Below, in pieces: positions 1-10,300 of a DNA stretch of 56,998 bases. The translations under genes and the position numbers were made by a program. Within the stretch, counting starts at the first letter, position 1. Each line of letters starts with the position of its first letter. The notes under the pieces were generated by a model, which did no database searches, had not been told where the DNA came from, and worked only from the letters and a program-made list of their open reading frames with translations. Origin of the DNA: Arenibacter certesii DSM 19833 (lineage in GTDB: Bacteria > Bacteroidota > Bacteroidia > Flavobacteriales > Flavobacteriaceae); NCBI RefSeq assembly GCF_000429545.1, contig NZ_AUCB01000034.1, forward strand, positions 1 to 56,998, in the 5' to 3' direction.

Positions 1-245
1 ATCTTACGGGATGAATACAAGTTGCGAAGGTAGGCGTAGACTAAGATTTTGAGCAAATCCCGAGGATGATAGCTTGAGGTGCCACCGCCTTTATAGGTTC
101 TTTCTATGGAGGTAATATCTATCTGGTCCAAAATGTTGTTGACGATACGTACAGGATGGTGCTCTGGAACAAGATCATCATAACTGGGTGGAAGAAGACT
201 CAATTGTGCCTGACTGTTGGTCTTCCATACAACTTTTCTTTTCAT
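1..245 (-). mobile_element. IS1182-type transposase, N-terminal part (runs off left edge)
   Basis: On the minus strand an open frame begins with ATG at 245 and is still open at base 1, giving about 81 residues. The start reads MKRKVVWKTNSQAQLSLLPP, followed by phrases such as VPEHHPVRIVNNILDQID and a YHPRDLLKILVYAYL segment. This is the usual N-terminal domain (DUF772 type) of IS1182/IS5-like transposases: a short lead, the hydrophobic DDLVPEHHPVR block, then the HPRxLLKILVYAY helix. The catalytic region lies outside the window, so it cannot be told whether the element is intact. No inverted repeat could be assigned, but the element end should lie between 246 and about 290, just before the terminator at 293-324. 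Confidence 0.85.
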
Positions 246-292
246 ACCTTAAGATACGAAAAACAGGACTTTTCTTAAAATATAAAGCACAA

Positions 293-324
293 AAAAGAGG
301 CTGCCTTTTTAGACAGCCTCTTTT
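293..324 (-). terminator. Rho-independent terminator of the propeller/cytochrome gene
   Basis: A perfect 11-bp stem (arms 293-303 and 314-324, AAAAGAGGCTG pairing with CAGCCTCTTTT) encloses a 10-nt loop. It lies 4 bp past the stop codon of the minus-strand gene 329-2878, and its own A/T-rich flanks supply the U-tract in that direction. The T-rich arm also gives it some terminator character on the plus strand, so it may be bidirectional. Confidence 0.8.
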
Positions 325-328
325 AATG

Positions 329-2878
329 TTACTGTAATTCCGACTGGCGGGCCTGCGATTTTAAAAATGCGAAGAGATCCATAACTTCTTGTTCGTTTAA
401 TCGGTTTAACAAAGCGGGCATCATGGCAGATCTTTTGGAGGCTTGCCTTGATTTAATATCGCTTTTCTTCAATTTTAATAATTGTTTTGGATTTAAGGGA
501 TTTTCATTGATAGTAAGGGTATCTGAAGTTTCGTTGATTAATCTGCCCCAATGCTCCTTATCATTATTCATAGTTATTTCTATAGCCTCATATTGATCAG
601 AGATGGTTTTATTTGGAAAAACAATGGCTTCTGCAATGTCCTTGGCAGAAAACCTATTGGTTATTTGAGTAAGATCTGGGCCTACGCTAGAACCACTGCC
701 TTGGAGGCTATGACAACTGTTACAGAGCACTGCCTTATACATTTGAGCCCCATTTTCAACATTTCCTTGGTCTGCTGCATTGTTGTAAAGCGCAACGATT
801 TCATCAACAGAATAATTTTTTCCTGGACCTTTAGGATGGGGTAGGCTAGCCAGATCGGTTCCGCTAACTTGTATTAGCTCTTCTCCAGATAAGGCTAACA
901 AATTTTCATGTTCACTTTTAGGCATATTAGTTAGGGCCTGTTCTCTTATTTTAAGCAGGAATCCCGTATAACTTTCCCCGCCATTAGCCGCAAATAGTTT
1001 TGCAAATGTGGTGAAATATTTCTCCCTAAGTTCCTTGTTCCAACCCTTACTAGCATAACTAAGGGCTTTTGCATAATGGATAAGTTCTGAAGGTGGGGTA
1101 TTGCTTTTCATTCTTTCAATAGTTCCGCCATATTGTTCGCTTCTTCCCGTAACTTCCTCTTTAATAACTGGGAAGTTCTCATTGGTATTGGCAATATCGT
1201 CTAGCATGGCTATAGTTTTTTCTACTACTTCAGGGTCGTCCAAATAGGCCAACAGTTGAACCATCTCCCTATTTACCTGATGGTTAGAAGAAGGGTAGTG
1301 GGGACTTAAATTTTTTAGTAGTTTAAGCTTGCTTTCTGAGTTAAATTCCCCACGAATAAATAATAGATTGTATGCTCGGATAACATCGGTTTTTTGATTT
1401 TCGGATAAGTCAGTAAAGCTTATTGCCCCTAATTTATCAAATGTTAATTGCTGTAATTCTTTGTTGCCTATCCTAGCAGATGCTATGGCGGATTGTAGTA
1501 TTACGTCTGGGTTATTCTCAGTAGTTAGGTTCGTCTTTATTATTTCTGGTGCTATATATTCCAGTGCCACCCTTGCTGCATATCTTATACGTTGGTCTGA
1601 ATGCTTATGGGAAGACCAAATAAGATCTACATCGGCTGGTGATCCCATGGCAAAGGACTCCAATTTTCTTCTTAATTGTTGTTCTTCTGTAATTACAGAC
1701 TCCGTCTGTTTGGCTTTCTTATTATTTTTAGAGTGGTATACGCGATAGAGTCCAGATTCTAATCGCCTTCCACCTGTTAAAAAATACATAGCGCCATCAT
1801 CCCCAGCAATTCCATCTGTAAGGGGGAGGGAGGCGCCGGCTAGAAACTCTTCTTTTTCTGCCCTATAACTTGCTCCCTCTGGAATTAATGAAACATAGTA
1901 CATGGTGCCAAAACTCCAATCGAATACAAAAAGTCCATCCTTATAGTGTTCGGGAAAATTTAACGTATGTCCTGCAATTACTCCTGTGGGAGATCCTTGA
2001 CCTATATCCAAAATTCCGGGAACATTATCTGGATAGTAAGCCGGCCATTTCCCAGAGCCTGTACGCCATCCAAATTCCGAGCCGTTTGTTATATGGCACA
2101 CGCGAATGGGCCTATACCAAGGAGAGCCCATATCCCATTCCATATCGGAGTCAAAAGTAAAAAGCTCACCATCTTTATTAAAGGCGAGATCATAGGCATT
2201 TCTAAAACCTGTAGCAATAACGGTTAGTTCTTTTCCATCTTTATCCGTTCTTGCAACCCATCCCCCTGGGGCTAAAACATCATTGGCATGACCTCTAGGG
2301 TCCTTTATGGCATCAAAGAGCTGGTCTTCATCCCATACAGGTTTTTGGACCGAATTAAAGGATTTTGGCAGAAGGGTGTGGTTTCCACCGGCCATATAGA
2401 GGTAACCATCTGGTCCCAGAACAATTCCATGTGGACCATGTTCGCCACGGCCTACAAACTGCTGTAAAAAATCTACATGATCCAGAACACCATCCCCATC
2501 GGAGTCGGTAACCTTGTACAATCCGCTTTCTTCTTGCTTATCCGAGTTGGTCATTACATACAAACTTTCATAGGCCCATAATAATCCGTGGGCATTGCCA
2601 ATATTTATAGGTATGGAATCTACTTTTATCGGTGTTTTAGATCCTATTTTGGGCACTTCAATGTAGTAGAGTGCTCCATATTGATCCGAAGCAATTAATC
2701 TTCCTTTGTTATCCTTGGTTATTGATACCCATGATCCTTGCTCATTGTCGCTGGGACTATATAATTTTTCTACTATAAATCCGTCTTGTACATGAATATT
2801 AGGGTCAGATTGGACTGGGGTTTTACACCCCAAAATCAATAAAAATAGAAATAAGGGAATAGAGGCTACTTTATTCAT
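329..2878 (-). CDS. Lipoprotein with sugar-dehydrogenase-type beta-propeller, HEAT-like region and C-terminal cytochrome c
   Basis: The 849-residue protein starts with a lipoprotein signal (lipobox LILGC, about residue 18), so it should be membrane anchored on the periplasmic or outer side. Residues about 30-390 are propeller-like, with repeated phrases such as GPHGIVLGPDGYLYMAGGNHT and ATGFRNAYDLAFN as in PQQ-type glucose/sorbosone dehydrogenases and the planctomycete 'membrane-bound dehydrogenase' family. Residues about 400-680 are helical and HEAT-like. A single c-type haem site CNSCH near residue 725 sits in a domain with GPDLTQI and a downstream VFPNKTISDQYE phrase, typical of the 'putative haem-binding domain' family. 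Inference: a periplasmic sugar or alcohol oxidase that passes electrons to its own haem. The substrate is unknown. It is transcribed alone and ends at the terminator at 293-324. Confidence 0.8.
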   Translation of the reverse strand: MNKVASIPLFLFLLILGCKTPVQSDPNIHVQDGFIVEKLYSPSDNEQGSWVSITKDNKGRLIASDQYGALYYIEVPKIGSKTPIKVDSIPINIGNAHGLLWAYESLYVMTNSDKQEESGLYKVTDSDGDGVLDHVDFLQQFVGRGEHGPHGIVLGPDGYLYMAGGNHTLLPKSFNSVQKPVWDEDQLFDAIKDPRGHANDVLAPGGWVARTDKDGKELTVIATGFRNAYDLAFNKDGELFTFDSDMEWDMGSPWYRPIRVCHITNGSEFGWRTGSGKWPAYYPDNVPGILDIGQGSPTGVIAGHTLNFPEHYKDGLFVFDWSFGTMYYVSLIPEGASYRAEKEEFLAGASLPLTDGIAGDDGAMYFLTGGRRLESGLYRVYHSKNNKKAKQTESVITEEQQLRRKLESFAMGSPADVDLIWSSHKHSDQRIRYAARVALEYIAPEIIKTNLTTENNPDVILQSAIASARIGNKELQQLTFDKLGAISFTDLSENQKTDVIRAYNLLFIRGEFNSESKLKLLKNLSPHYPSSNHQVNREMVQLLAYLDDPEVVEKTIAMLDDIANTNENFPVIKEEVTGRSEQYGGTIERMKSNTPPSELIHYAKALSYASKGWNKELREKYFTTFAKLFAANGGESYTGFLLKIREQALTNMPKSEHENLLALSGEELIQVSGTDLASLPHPKGPGKNYSVDEIVALYNNAADQGNVENGAQMYKAVLCNSCHSLQGSGSSVGPDLTQITNRFSAKDIAEAIVFPNKTISDQYEAIEITMNNDKEHWGRLINETSDTLTINENPLNPKQLLKLKKSDIKSRQASKRSAMMPALLNRLNEQEVMDLFAFLKSQARQSELQ

Positions 2879-2968
2879 TGGTGCATGGTTAATTGGTTAG
2901 GTTATTATTGAAGTAAAAAAATGTATGGCAAGAATAAGAAATTTTTAGATATTACAATTTAAGAATAT

Positions 2969-3340
2969 TTATACATGTTGGTCTCTAAGAATGGTGTTTC
3001 CATCTGGGTCAACAACAACAATGCTGGCAGGGCCGATCGAGTGTTTACCTGTCTTTTGTGCTAAAGGGATTCCTTTCTTTTCTAGGTCTTTTTCAATTTC
3101 CCTCACGTCGGTAAAAGTATCTAACTTGGAGGCATTTTCATCCCAGCCTGGATTAAAGGTCAATATTTTGTTTTCTAACATCCCCTGGAATAATCCAATG
3201 AGTGAGTTCCCATTTTTCATTATTAGATAATTTTCATCCAATTCGCCGACAAATACCGAAGATCCCAAATTTTCATAAAATAATTTGGAAGCAGTAATGT
3301 CCTTGACACTTAGACTTACCGAAAATGCACCTAATTCCAT
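2969..3340 (-). CDS. VOC (glyoxalase/bleomycin-resistance fold) family protein
   Basis: A 123-residue single-domain protein of normal length for the vicinal oxygen chelate superfamily. It opens MELGAFSVSLSVKDITASKL, with the first beta strand and the KLFYENLG helix, and ends in the usual DPDGNTILRDQH strand. Such proteins are dimeric metal-dependent lyases, dioxygenases or antibiotic-binding proteins; nothing here shows which. Possible metal ligands are the terminal-strand residues, but the pattern is too weak to assign. No signal peptide, so it is cytoplasmic. It lies 90 bp upstream, in transcription order, of the propeller gene on the same strand and may be co-transcribed. The function is unassigned. 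Confidence 0.8.
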   Translation of the reverse strand: MELGAFSVSLSVKDITASKLFYENLGSSVFVGELDENYLIMKNGNSLIGLFQGMLENKILTFNPGWDENASKLDTFTDVREIEKDLEKKGIPLAQKTGKHSIGPASIVVVDPDGNTILRDQHV

Positions 3341-3647
3341 ATGTTGTTTTTACAATCAAAAAAACTAAGTTACGGATTTTTTAAGTTATGGATTTGACAA
3401 ATTTTTGTTTATCAATCGCTAACTATTAAAAGTAAGGTGTAATTTATTTATTTGGATCATTTTTCGGTGAAATTTAGAAGGCTCGTTGATTAATCCCGAT
3501 ACTGAATTTCAAATCGCAATATAACAGGGCATTGGCGCCTTTAGATGGACTTTTTTACTAAATCGTTACAAAATCAACGCTTGGATTAATTTGAATTAAT
3601 ATATTTAGAATGAGTACAATTTGTCTTAATTTACTTGGAATGTAATA
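3341..3647. other. Intergenic 307 bp with no supported gene
   Basis: AT-rich DNA between the start of the VOC gene and the end of the ChaN-like gene. No frame with coding character, no RNA gene and no strong hairpin was seen. It presumably carries the promoter of the VOC gene. Confidence 0.5.
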
Positions 3648-4499
3648 TTAGTAGGTAGAAGTCATATCACTATCTACACATATAATGAAATCTGCTTTCT
3701 GGTGGTTTTCGGGCAACAGCTTCTTTAGATTTTCTTGGGATACAGTACTTATGGTAACATAGTTTAAATTAGCCTTATCTCTTTTAAGATACCAAAGGAT
3801 ACCTTCGTAGAAGTCGGAATGATAGGCGCCATTGAAATGTAAAAAAAGATGGTTATTCTTATAATTTTTTAATATAAAATGGGCCATGGTAGCATCTTTT
3901 ATGGCCTGTGCCATTACTAATTCGGGGCTTCCGTGATCTCCCATCATAGATAGTATGTTTTTGTAGGTAGGTAATTCGCTATCAAAAGGGATGGGAAGGG
4001 GTGCAATCCATTCTTTCTCTTCTGTATTAAGGGATTCTAGAATAGAAAAACCATTTTTATAAACGAGGTTTGCATATTTTCTTGGGATATTGGTAGCTAT
4101 AAATGGCAATTTTTTCCTTTTGGCGAAATCTACCAGTGGGGCATAATCGGTTTTATAGTTGGGCCAGAGTCGCGCTAGGGTATCCAGACCTTTAAACGTA
4201 ATTTCTTCGTTTAGATATTTGTTTAGGAGGATTTGGTTATCCGCTTCAAACATTTCAGCACCAAGGATTAGGAATCGTTGGCCGTTTAACTCCGCTGTTA
4301 TTTTATATTGCAACCAATGCGCGATAGGATTATCGTGTAACTCACCGAAGAGCACAATATCTGCCTTAGCCAATTTTCGCATCATTCTATTATGAGAAAC
4401 CTTCTTGCCCTTAGCATTAAAAAGTACATAGGGTTTAATTTGACTATAGATATTGCTACTAAATAGGAATAGGAAAAAGATGAATATTGTTCTAAACAT
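3648..4499 (-). CDS. ChaN-like haem/iron-regulated protein (DUF399, TIKI superfamily)
   Basis: The 283-residue protein has a signal peptide (MFRTIFIFFLFLFSSNIYSQ, cleaved after about residue 20) and the opening motif of the ChaN family: ADIVLFGELHDNPIAHWLQ, where the GELHD glutamate and histidine form part of the active or haem site. Later come GAEMFEADNQILLNKYL, ATNIPRKYANLVYKNG and HLFLHFNGAYHSDF, the second conserved histidine block, in the usual order. Family members (Campylobacter ChaN, Pseudomonas PhuW) are membrane-associated haem-binding proteins linked to iron uptake; others in the superfamily are metalloproteases. There is no lipobox, so it is likely periplasmic. It is transcribed alone on the minus strand. 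Confidence 0.8.
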   Translation of the reverse strand: MFRTIFIFFLFLFSSNIYSQIKPYVLFNAKGKKVSHNRMMRKLAKADIVLFGELHDNPIAHWLQYKITAELNGQRFLILGAEMFEADNQILLNKYLNEEITFKGLDTLARLWPNYKTDYAPLVDFAKRKKLPFIATNIPRKYANLVYKNGFSILESLNTEEKEWIAPLPIPFDSELPTYKNILSMMGDHGSPELVMAQAIKDATMAHFILKNYKNNHLFLHFNGAYHSDFYEGILWYLKRDKANLNYVTISTVSQENLKKLLPENHQKADFIICVDSDMTSTY

Positions 4500-4655
4500 A
4501 CAATTCGGGGTTACATTAAAGGACGAAGTTCCATTTCCACAATGATGATAAACAGAGTAAGCTCGGTTTTAAACTTCGGTCACCATAATTTTCTATAAGG
4601 ATAAAATTATGGAATATGTAGTATTAGGGGGATTCTTAATTTATTTTTTATAGGA

Positions 4656-6020
4656 TTAAATTTCAGTAGCGTTTTCTAACATAGTTGGGATTAGTTCGCT
4701 AATAGTGGGATGAATATGCACGGCATCCCTAACTGTCCTGTAGGAGGCCCCTGCATACATTTGGTCGATTATGGTATGTATATATTCATCGGCACCTGTC
4801 CCAATAAAGCTTGCTCCTAATATGGTATCGGTATCAACTTCAATAAAAATTTTTAACTTACCTGTAGTTTCTCCCATTTCTTTGGCACGAGATATGTTTC
4901 TCATAGGAATCTCTGAAACTTTAGCTGTAAGACCCATCTTTAGGATATCTTTTTTATTCATCCCTACTCTTGCAAAAGGAGGATCAATAAACGCCGCATA
5001 ACAAGTGAATCTATCCGAAAGAAAACGTTTCTGGTTTAGGAACAATTGGGAATTTACAATCTGAAAATCGTTATATGCGGTATGCGTAAAGGCACCTTTC
5101 CCATTACAGTCTCCCAAGGCCCAAATATGGTCTACGGAGGTCTTCAAGGTATCGTCTACCTGGATAAATCCATGGCGGTTAAGTTTTGCTCCAGTGTTTT
5201 TTATACCGAGATTATCTGTGTTGGGAGTTCGGCCGGTAGCCATAAGTAAATGGGTGGCCTTAAGTTTTTGGGTGATGGCATTGCAGTCGTAGGTTACCTC
5301 TATATAATCGTTAATTTTTCTGGCCCCAATACATTTAGATTGCAGTTTTACATCAACATCGCTGTCGCTCATAATCTCTAAAATAAGGGCAGAAATATCT
5401 TCATCTTCTTTTTTTAATAATTTATCTCCTTTTTCTATAATGGTAACCTTGCTGCCAAATCTTCTGAACATCTGCCCAAATTCTAACCCAATATATCCAC
5501 CTCCTATTATTACCAAATGTTCTGGTATCTCCTCTAACTCTAATATACTCTCATTAGTAAGATATGGAACCTCATTGAAACCATCTGGAATACTCGGCCT
5601 TGCGCCCACATTTATAAAAAATTTAGAAGCGCTATACTGTTTGCTGTTCACTTCAATGGTATGGTTATCCATAAACTTTGCTTCCCCACGGATAAGGGTA
5701 ATTTTCTTATCCTCGGTTAGCATTTTTTCCAAGCCCTTGCGAGATTCTTGGATAAGGGCATCTTTGCGCTGTTTTATTTTTTTCAGGTCGATGTGTACCT
5801 CGCCCTTAATTTCTATGCCTAGCGCACTACTATTCCCTGCAACATAGGCGCGTCTGGCTGAAGCCACGTATGCCTTGGTGGGTGTACAGCCAACATTGAC
5901 GCAGGTACCGCCCAAATAATTTTTCTCAATGATGGCGACCTTCTTTCCATGTTCGGCCAGACTTTTGGCTAGGGGAGGTCCCGCTTGTCCGGCTCCAATA
6001 ATAATTGCATCAAAATTCAT
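4656..6020 (-). CDS. Mercuric-reductase-like FAD-dependent pyridine nucleotide-disulfide oxidoreductase
   Basis: The 454-residue class I flavoprotein disulfide reductase has the FAD-binding GAGQAGPP at residues 9-16, the redox-active pair C40/C45 in GGTCVNVGCTP, and the NAD(P)-binding IIGGGYIGLEFG near residue 172. An ATGRTPNTD and a LGDCN block follow, and the C-terminal interface ends in HIHPTISELIPT, giving the His-Glu base pair. Length and motif variants (CVNVGCTPTK) are closest to mercuric reductases. It lacks the N-terminal HMA domain and the C-terminal vicinal cysteines of true MerA, and no mer genes lie nearby. Inference: a general NAD(P)H-dependent disulfide or quinone reductase; mercury reduction is possible but unsupported. 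Confidence 0.85.
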   Translation of the reverse strand: MNFDAIIIGAGQAGPPLAKSLAEHGKKVAIIEKNYLGGTCVNVGCTPTKAYVASARRAYVAGNSSALGIEIKGEVHIDLKKIKQRKDALIQESRKGLEKMLTEDKKITLIRGEAKFMDNHTIEVNSKQYSASKFFINVGARPSIPDGFNEVPYLTNESILELEEIPEHLVIIGGGYIGLEFGQMFRRFGSKVTIIEKGDKLLKKEDEDISALILEIMSDSDVDVKLQSKCIGARKINDYIEVTYDCNAITQKLKATHLLMATGRTPNTDNLGIKNTGAKLNRHGFIQVDDTLKTSVDHIWALGDCNGKGAFTHTAYNDFQIVNSQLFLNQKRFLSDRFTCYAAFIDPPFARVGMNKKDILKMGLTAKVSEIPMRNISRAKEMGETTGKLKIFIEVDTDTILGASFIGTGADEYIHTIIDQMYAGASYRTVRDAVHIHPTISELIPTMLENATEI

Positions 6021-6551
6021 AGCGTTTTATTTTTAATTTATGTCCACTCTAGACTACTAAATAGTCAGACTTATATCTAGTTCATTAGTAAGGGCTTGAC
6101 TTTTAGAATAGCACCAACATCAATTGTAGTGCTTTATAGTGTTGACCACGGAGGTGGGGAACAATTTTAAGAATGGATTACGTCTAGGTAATAGGGAGTG
6201 TTGAACTTCTCTATAATCCAAAATGCAATAATTAATCGTCCACCTACTAGCTTAAAGTTAAGGAATTATTTTTAGTGGACTTTCTATTTCTTGTTGAAGT
6301 AGGGTCGTATGCTGATAGATCGTTTAAAAAGCTATGTATAATTAGACGAAATTGAGGATACTATAACGTCTTCTGAAAATCAGTAAACCTTTTTAGCAAC
6401 TGGATTTATTATAAGAGCTTTCAGGAATCGAGGTAATCACTTAGATTTGTAGAACAAGAGGTATGGGAGGGAATAAATTTACGTAGTGCAGGAAACATGA
6501 GATGAGTTACCTTTTATTTATTTGTTGTAAGAAATGTAAAATATAATTGAA
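6021..6551. other. Intergenic 531 bp between divergent genes
   Basis: This stretch separates the minus-strand flavoprotein from the plus-strand DIP1984 gene and must hold both promoters. No open frame with coding character, RNA gene or strong inverted repeat was found. Confidence 0.5.
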
Positions 6552-7037
6552 ATGACAGAGCAAAATGATGAATCATTAAATAATAAAAGAATGAAACTTG
6601 CAGAGGGACTGTTGCTAAGGGCGGATCTAATGAAGAAAATAGAACATCTTCAAAATAGGATTAGACCAGTGCTAATTGTCTCTGACGATAAGCTTCCACA
6701 AGAGGATCCAAATAAATTACTGGCTCAATTAAGAAAGGCTATTCAGGATTTAGAATCCTTGGTTATAAGAATAAATAAAACTAATAATGTAACGATGGTA
6801 GAAGGGGAGGGGCTACTTATGGAAGCTCTTGCTAAAAGAGATTCTTTAAAAATGCTTTCTGAAAAGCTAAGGAATATACGGTTCGCTGCGCAAATAAATA
6901 ATAGTGGGGATAGTAATCTTAAAACCACCCTAAATATCAAGAACTTGCAAGCAGAAATGGATCAAACAGGTAGAGCTTTTAGGGAAATTGATAGTAAGAT
7001 CCAAGAAATTAATTGGCTCACAGAATTAAAAGATTAA
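6552..7037 (+). CDS. DIP1984 family protein (formerly 'septicolysin' family)
   Basis: A 161-residue helical protein that matches the DIP1984 family along its length. It has MKLAEGLLLRADLMKKIEHL near the start, an EDPNKLLAQL segment, VIRINKTNNVT, LMEALAKRDSL, and the closing REIDSKIQEINWLTEL. The family is small, widespread and uncharacterised; the 'septicolysin' label is historical and has no support here. The family consensus begins at the MKLAE methionine (6591), so the 13 residues MTEQNDESLNNKR may be an extension or the start may be internal. There is no signal peptide and the sequence is strongly coiled-coil-like. It is monocistronic. Confidence 0.85.
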   Translation: MTEQNDESLNNKRMKLAEGLLLRADLMKKIEHLQNRIRPVLIVSDDKLPQEDPNKLLAQLRKAIQDLESLVIRINKTNNVTMVEGEGLLMEALAKRDSLKMLSEKLRNIRFAAQINNSGDSNLKTTLNIKNLQAEMDQTGRAFREIDSKIQEINWLTELKD

Positions 7038-7379
7038 GCCGTGAGGCGGAATGGTCGGGGCGAGTGCCAGCCCCTTTTTATGGTGTGGTTTTCGGGGTAA
7101 ATAGAAAACGCTACCGCATAGAAGCTGCTTGGGTTGCAGCAAAAATGTATTGTTTAAGACCCATTACCGCTTACAACTTACAAATGTATATTGTAAAATT
7201 TACTACCGGGTACTGACCGATCATTCTTTTAATTTATATAAAATCTTACAGAAGTTAACCGCCTTACACAATTATCATCCTAACTAAATATAATTACAAT
7301 TACCACCTAATGGCCTGATTATGAGTGTGTAGCAATAATTGTAATGGTTGGTTCCTTAAGTCAATATCTGTCTTTTTTA
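7038..7379. other. Intergenic 342 bp between convergent genes
   Basis: Lies between the ends of the DIP1984 gene and the PAS sensor gene. A loosely spaced inverted repeat (TTACAATTA near 7287 and TAATTGTAA near 7337) is the only structure seen. No gene is supported. Confidence 0.4.
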
Positions 7380-10300
7380 TTATTTATTATTCATCAGGGA
7401 TTGTGATTTGTTAACTATATTGCTGATAATTAAATCCAATTCTGATGCAGATGATAAAATGTGGTCTAGTAAGCCTATTTTTTCCTCTTCTAAAATTGAA
7501 TCGTCCTTTATGATATGAATAAGGCCCATTAATCTGGCCAACGGAGCTCTTACCACATGGGACTGTGTCCATGCTATTTCCCTTAGTTTTTTGTTCTGTT
7601 CCTCTATATTAACGGCATGCTCCTGCAGTTCATTATTAAGTTTTCTTAACGAATCTTCATATTCCTTTCTATAGGTTATATCGGTCATTGAACCTACCAC
7701 CCTAACTGGAACGCCTTCCTGATTTCTAATTACAGCACCTTTATCCCACACATAGGCAAACTCCCCTGATTGTTTTAAGAATCGATATTCCACTTCCCAC
7801 TTATCTTTTTTGGGATCATTAATAGCTTGATTAAAAGATTCCATCACACGGTCTTTATCCTCTGGATGTAATAGACTAAACCAAGTGTTTTGGTTAATTG
7901 CATCAGGGCTTATATCATGTCCAAAAAGGAGTTTAAAACCTTCACTTAGGAATAAACTTTGTTTGGTAAAATCATAATCCCAAATAGCATCATTAGTAGC
8001 TTGAGATACTTTTTGAAACCGCTCATTGGACAACTCAATCTCTTTTTTGGCCGCAATACGTTCGTTTATGTCCTTGATAAATATGGATACACCATTATCG
8101 GAGGGATAGATATTTATTTCAAACCAGGTATCATTATCAGTGGAATACCCCTCAAAAGTTTGATTGATGCTATCCTGGGAAGAAGTAATTATCTTTTGAA
8201 AGAACTTTTGATCAGTGATATAGGAGAATACCTCTTCTATGGGATGGCTTAAAATAAGTGCTCTTTCTATTCCAAAAGATTTTTCTGCCTTTTGATTCCA
8301 ATAGGAAACTATGCCCTCATTGGTCATGGATATAAAAGCGTCCCCAATACCTTCTAAGATTAGATTTTTCTCCTCACTTGTGGTCTTATAATCTAATTGA
8401 GTAATTTTAAGTTGATGGATATCCTGAAAACTACCATAGATTCTTATACATTGATCATTGATTATTTCTGGTTTCCCAAGAACCCTTACCCATCGTTCTT
8501 GTCCTTTCCCAGTTATAATGGGTAATTCCACATCAAAGGGTTCGCCTTGATGAAATGTTTTAAGGATTAGGTCTGAGAATTTTTTGGAACTAGTTTCATC
8601 CTTATAAAAACCAGTCAGGCTTTTCAGGCTAGGGACATAATCTCTATCTACTTCGTGTATGATTTTGGTCATCTCAGACCAATATACTGTAGCTTTATCA
8701 AAATGCATTTCCCAAGCTCCAATTCTTGCTTGGTTAGTAATATCCATAAGCAACTCCTCTAGTTGCTTTTTTTCTGTTATATCCGTTCCAACTGTATAAA
8801 TGGTTCCTTTTTCTTGGGTGGGATTTGCTGTCCAGTTTATCCATTTTATTTTACCGTCTTTTGTTAGGTAACGGTTCTCAAAAGAACGTACGGCTTTCCC
8901 TTGTTTAAGTAGATTTAGTTGTCTTGTTGTTTTTAATTTATCCTCTGGATGCACAAAATCCATTGAATTCCTCCAAAGCATTTCCTCATCGGTATATCCC
9001 AAAAGTTGTTTTGTTGCTGGACTAATTTTTCGGAATTTTCCATCATCACCAATTTTACTTAAAATTGCTGGGGTAAACTTAAAAATTTCATCTAGCTCAA
9101 TTTCTAATAGTCTTCGGTTGATCGCCGATCCTAAATAAGTTTGAATTTGTTTAAATAACCCTCCATAAAATAGGGGATTTTTGTAATTGTTTTCCATCCC
9201 CAGAACAAGTATTCCCTTCACTTTTCTATTGTGTAATAAGGGGATGCCAACTACTTCTTGACGGCAACTAAGTTTAGCAGTACCATTTTGATCAAAAATA
9301 AAATCATTTTCTAAACAACTCCATACCGCAATTTCTCCGATTTCCCATAGCGACCCAGGAAGTCCTTGTCCTAATTGAAAAGTTGTTGGAGCATAATCGA
9401 AAAACGATTTTTGATCAGGTGGATATTGGGCAGCAAGACTAATGGTTGTTTTATTGGAATCTGGCAACCAAATTTGTCCTGCCGTATAATTTATATTTTC
9501 AGTTAAATGTTTTAGTATTGAGGTTAAACAGGCTTCTAGTACCTCATCTTTATTGAACAAATCTCCAATATCGTTCAATATTTTTCTTTGTAATAGATAG
9601 TTTTTCCTTTCTGTAACATCTCGTTCTATTGATACCCAATGGGTATATCTGCCATTTTCATCCGCAACAGGATTCATGACAAAGTTCACCCAATAATCCT
9701 CACCTAATTTATTTTTACTCCTAATGGTCATATCAAAGGCGTCCCAACAGGCCATGGATGCTTCAAGTCTTTTTATATCCAATGGATCCACATTCGGACT
9801 TTTTAAAATGTAGGTGCTTTTTCCTAGGATTTCTTTTTCTGTATACCCCGTCATTTTAAGGAAAGCCTGATTTACATAAATAATCTTATGCCCTCCTTGT
9901 TTAAGAGCCACTGCTTCAGTTATCAATACCGCCTCTTTGGTATGGGTTATCACAGATTTTAATAACCTCAGTTGCTCTTCTTCCTTTTTTTTATCTGTAA
10001 CATCTTGGACGGTACCCTCAAAATAGTCCGGTATATTATTACTGCCAAGAACAAAATATCCCAAACCATGAATCCATCTTAATGACCCATCAGGCAGTAT
10101 AATTCTATAAGTAGCGTCATGTATCCAATTATCAGAATTTGAGAATGCTTCCATTCGTTGAAATTGGGTTCTGTCTTCTGGATGGATGGTAGCTAAAAAG
10201 TTATTGTAATTTAACTCGAATTCCCCTTTCTCTCTACCCCAAATGGTATATACCTCGTCTGACCAGGAAATTGTAAAACTTTTCAGGTCAAGCGAAAAGT

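Noticed and set aside
4656-6020. Calling the flavoprotein a true mercuric reductase
   Set aside because: No HMA domain, no C-terminal Cys pair and no mer genes nearby.
7013-7216. 67-residue plus-strand frame overlapping the DIP1984 3' end
   Set aside because: Out-of-frame extension with no family, and it overlaps a well-supported gene.
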